Part shown: positions 30,880-30,962 of the stretch, in pieces
How the letters are laid out: each line of letters begins with the position of its first letter
How positions within the stretch are numbered: position 1 is the stretch's first letter
Assembly: GCA_031375105.1 (NCBI GenBank)
Contig: JANMHJ010000014.1
Coordinates: 1-30,962 of the forward strand
Source of the DNA: JANMDU01 sp031375105
Lineage (GTDB): Bacteria; Pseudomonadota; Gammaproteobacteria; Burkholderiales; Burkholderiaceae_C
Direction: 5' to 3'
Length of the DNA stretch: 30,962 nucleotides
Made by a program: the position numbers and the translations under genes
Notes under the pieces: model-generated
What the model was told of the DNA's origin: nothing
Database searches by the model: none
The model's input: only the letters and a program-made list of their open reading frames with translations

Positions 30880-30962
30880 ATGGAAAAAGAAAACGCGAGA
30901 AAGCAAACACTAGAGCAACTGCACGAGAGGCGCAAGCAAGTCGTGAGGTTGCACAAGAAAGG
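30880..30962 (+). CDS. N-terminus of an unknown protein, possibly a transposase (cut by window edge)
   Basis: The frame from ATG 30880 is open to the window end (27 codons). MEKENARKQTLEQLHERRKQ and VVRLHKK are highly basic and helical, like the start of the helix-turn-helix in IS630-type transposases. Too little is visible to be sure, and no terminal inverted repeat could be identified in 30802-30879. Confidence 0.35.
   Translation, partial: MEKENARKQTLEQLHERRKQVVRLHKK

Overview
The window looks like a Burkholderiales chromosome, probably Comamonadaceae. The evidence is a tRNA-Tyr/Gly/Thr-tuf unit, a DUF3567 gene, two Bug-type (TctC) periplasmic receptors, PurU, an omega-amino-acid:pyruvate transaminase and a family of short palindromic repeats with a TGCTAT...ATAGC hairpin. 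I cannot name the genus. There are about 35 protein genes, three tRNAs, no rRNA, no CRISPR array and no prophage. One possible transposase start lies at the right edge.

Region 1 (1-11,550) is mostly core metabolism. It begins with tuf (cut by the left edge) and its tRNA genes, then purU, an omega-transaminase, a convergent HSL-type esterase, a 590-bp stretch with no recognised gene, and a YeiH-type permease. The permease abuts a large protein with a zinc ribbon, one membrane segment and an L7/L12-like N-terminus. DUF3567, DUF3108 and an IclR regulator follow. The IclR gene is divergent from a fumarylacetoacetate-hydrolase-family gene across a 36-bp imperfect palindrome.

Region 2 (11,550-20,700) holds a methyltransferase/flavoprotein pair with overlapping ends, and a MarR-NIF3-TVP38 operon. 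Divergent from that operon are two Bug receptors, a cytoplasmic-type sulfatase and, convergently, a secreted DUF3179 protein. The two receptors and the sulfatase look like an uptake/degradation locus with no transporter membrane subunits in view.

Region 3 (20,700-23,080) has a hot-dog thioesterase divergent from a MarR regulator. Two 14-bp palindromes exactly 20 bp apart bracket a perfect TATAAT. The MarR gene is followed closely by a DegS-like protease.

Region 4 (23,090-29,750) is a rearranged histidine cluster read right to left: RHH antitoxin, PIN toxin, hisC, four-TM protein, Phd antitoxin, VapC toxin, AAA/DUF4143 ATPase, hisB, hisH, hisA. hisC overlaps the PIN toxin stop by four bases. 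hisC and hisB are separated by a second toxin-antitoxin pair and the ATPase. hisF, hisI, hisG and hisD are absent from their usual neighbouring positions. Both antitoxin genes have palindromic operator candidates.

Region 5 (29,750-30,962) has a small winged-helix ORF, probably the tail of a lost larger protein, with four 12-bp in-frame tandem repeats and flanked by two direct copies of the dispersed repeat. A DinB gene starts right after the second copy.

The most distinctive structure is the dispersed repeat (at least seven copies). It sits close to start codons, forms a terminator-like hairpin between convergent genes, and once forms part of a conserved coding sequence (NIF3).
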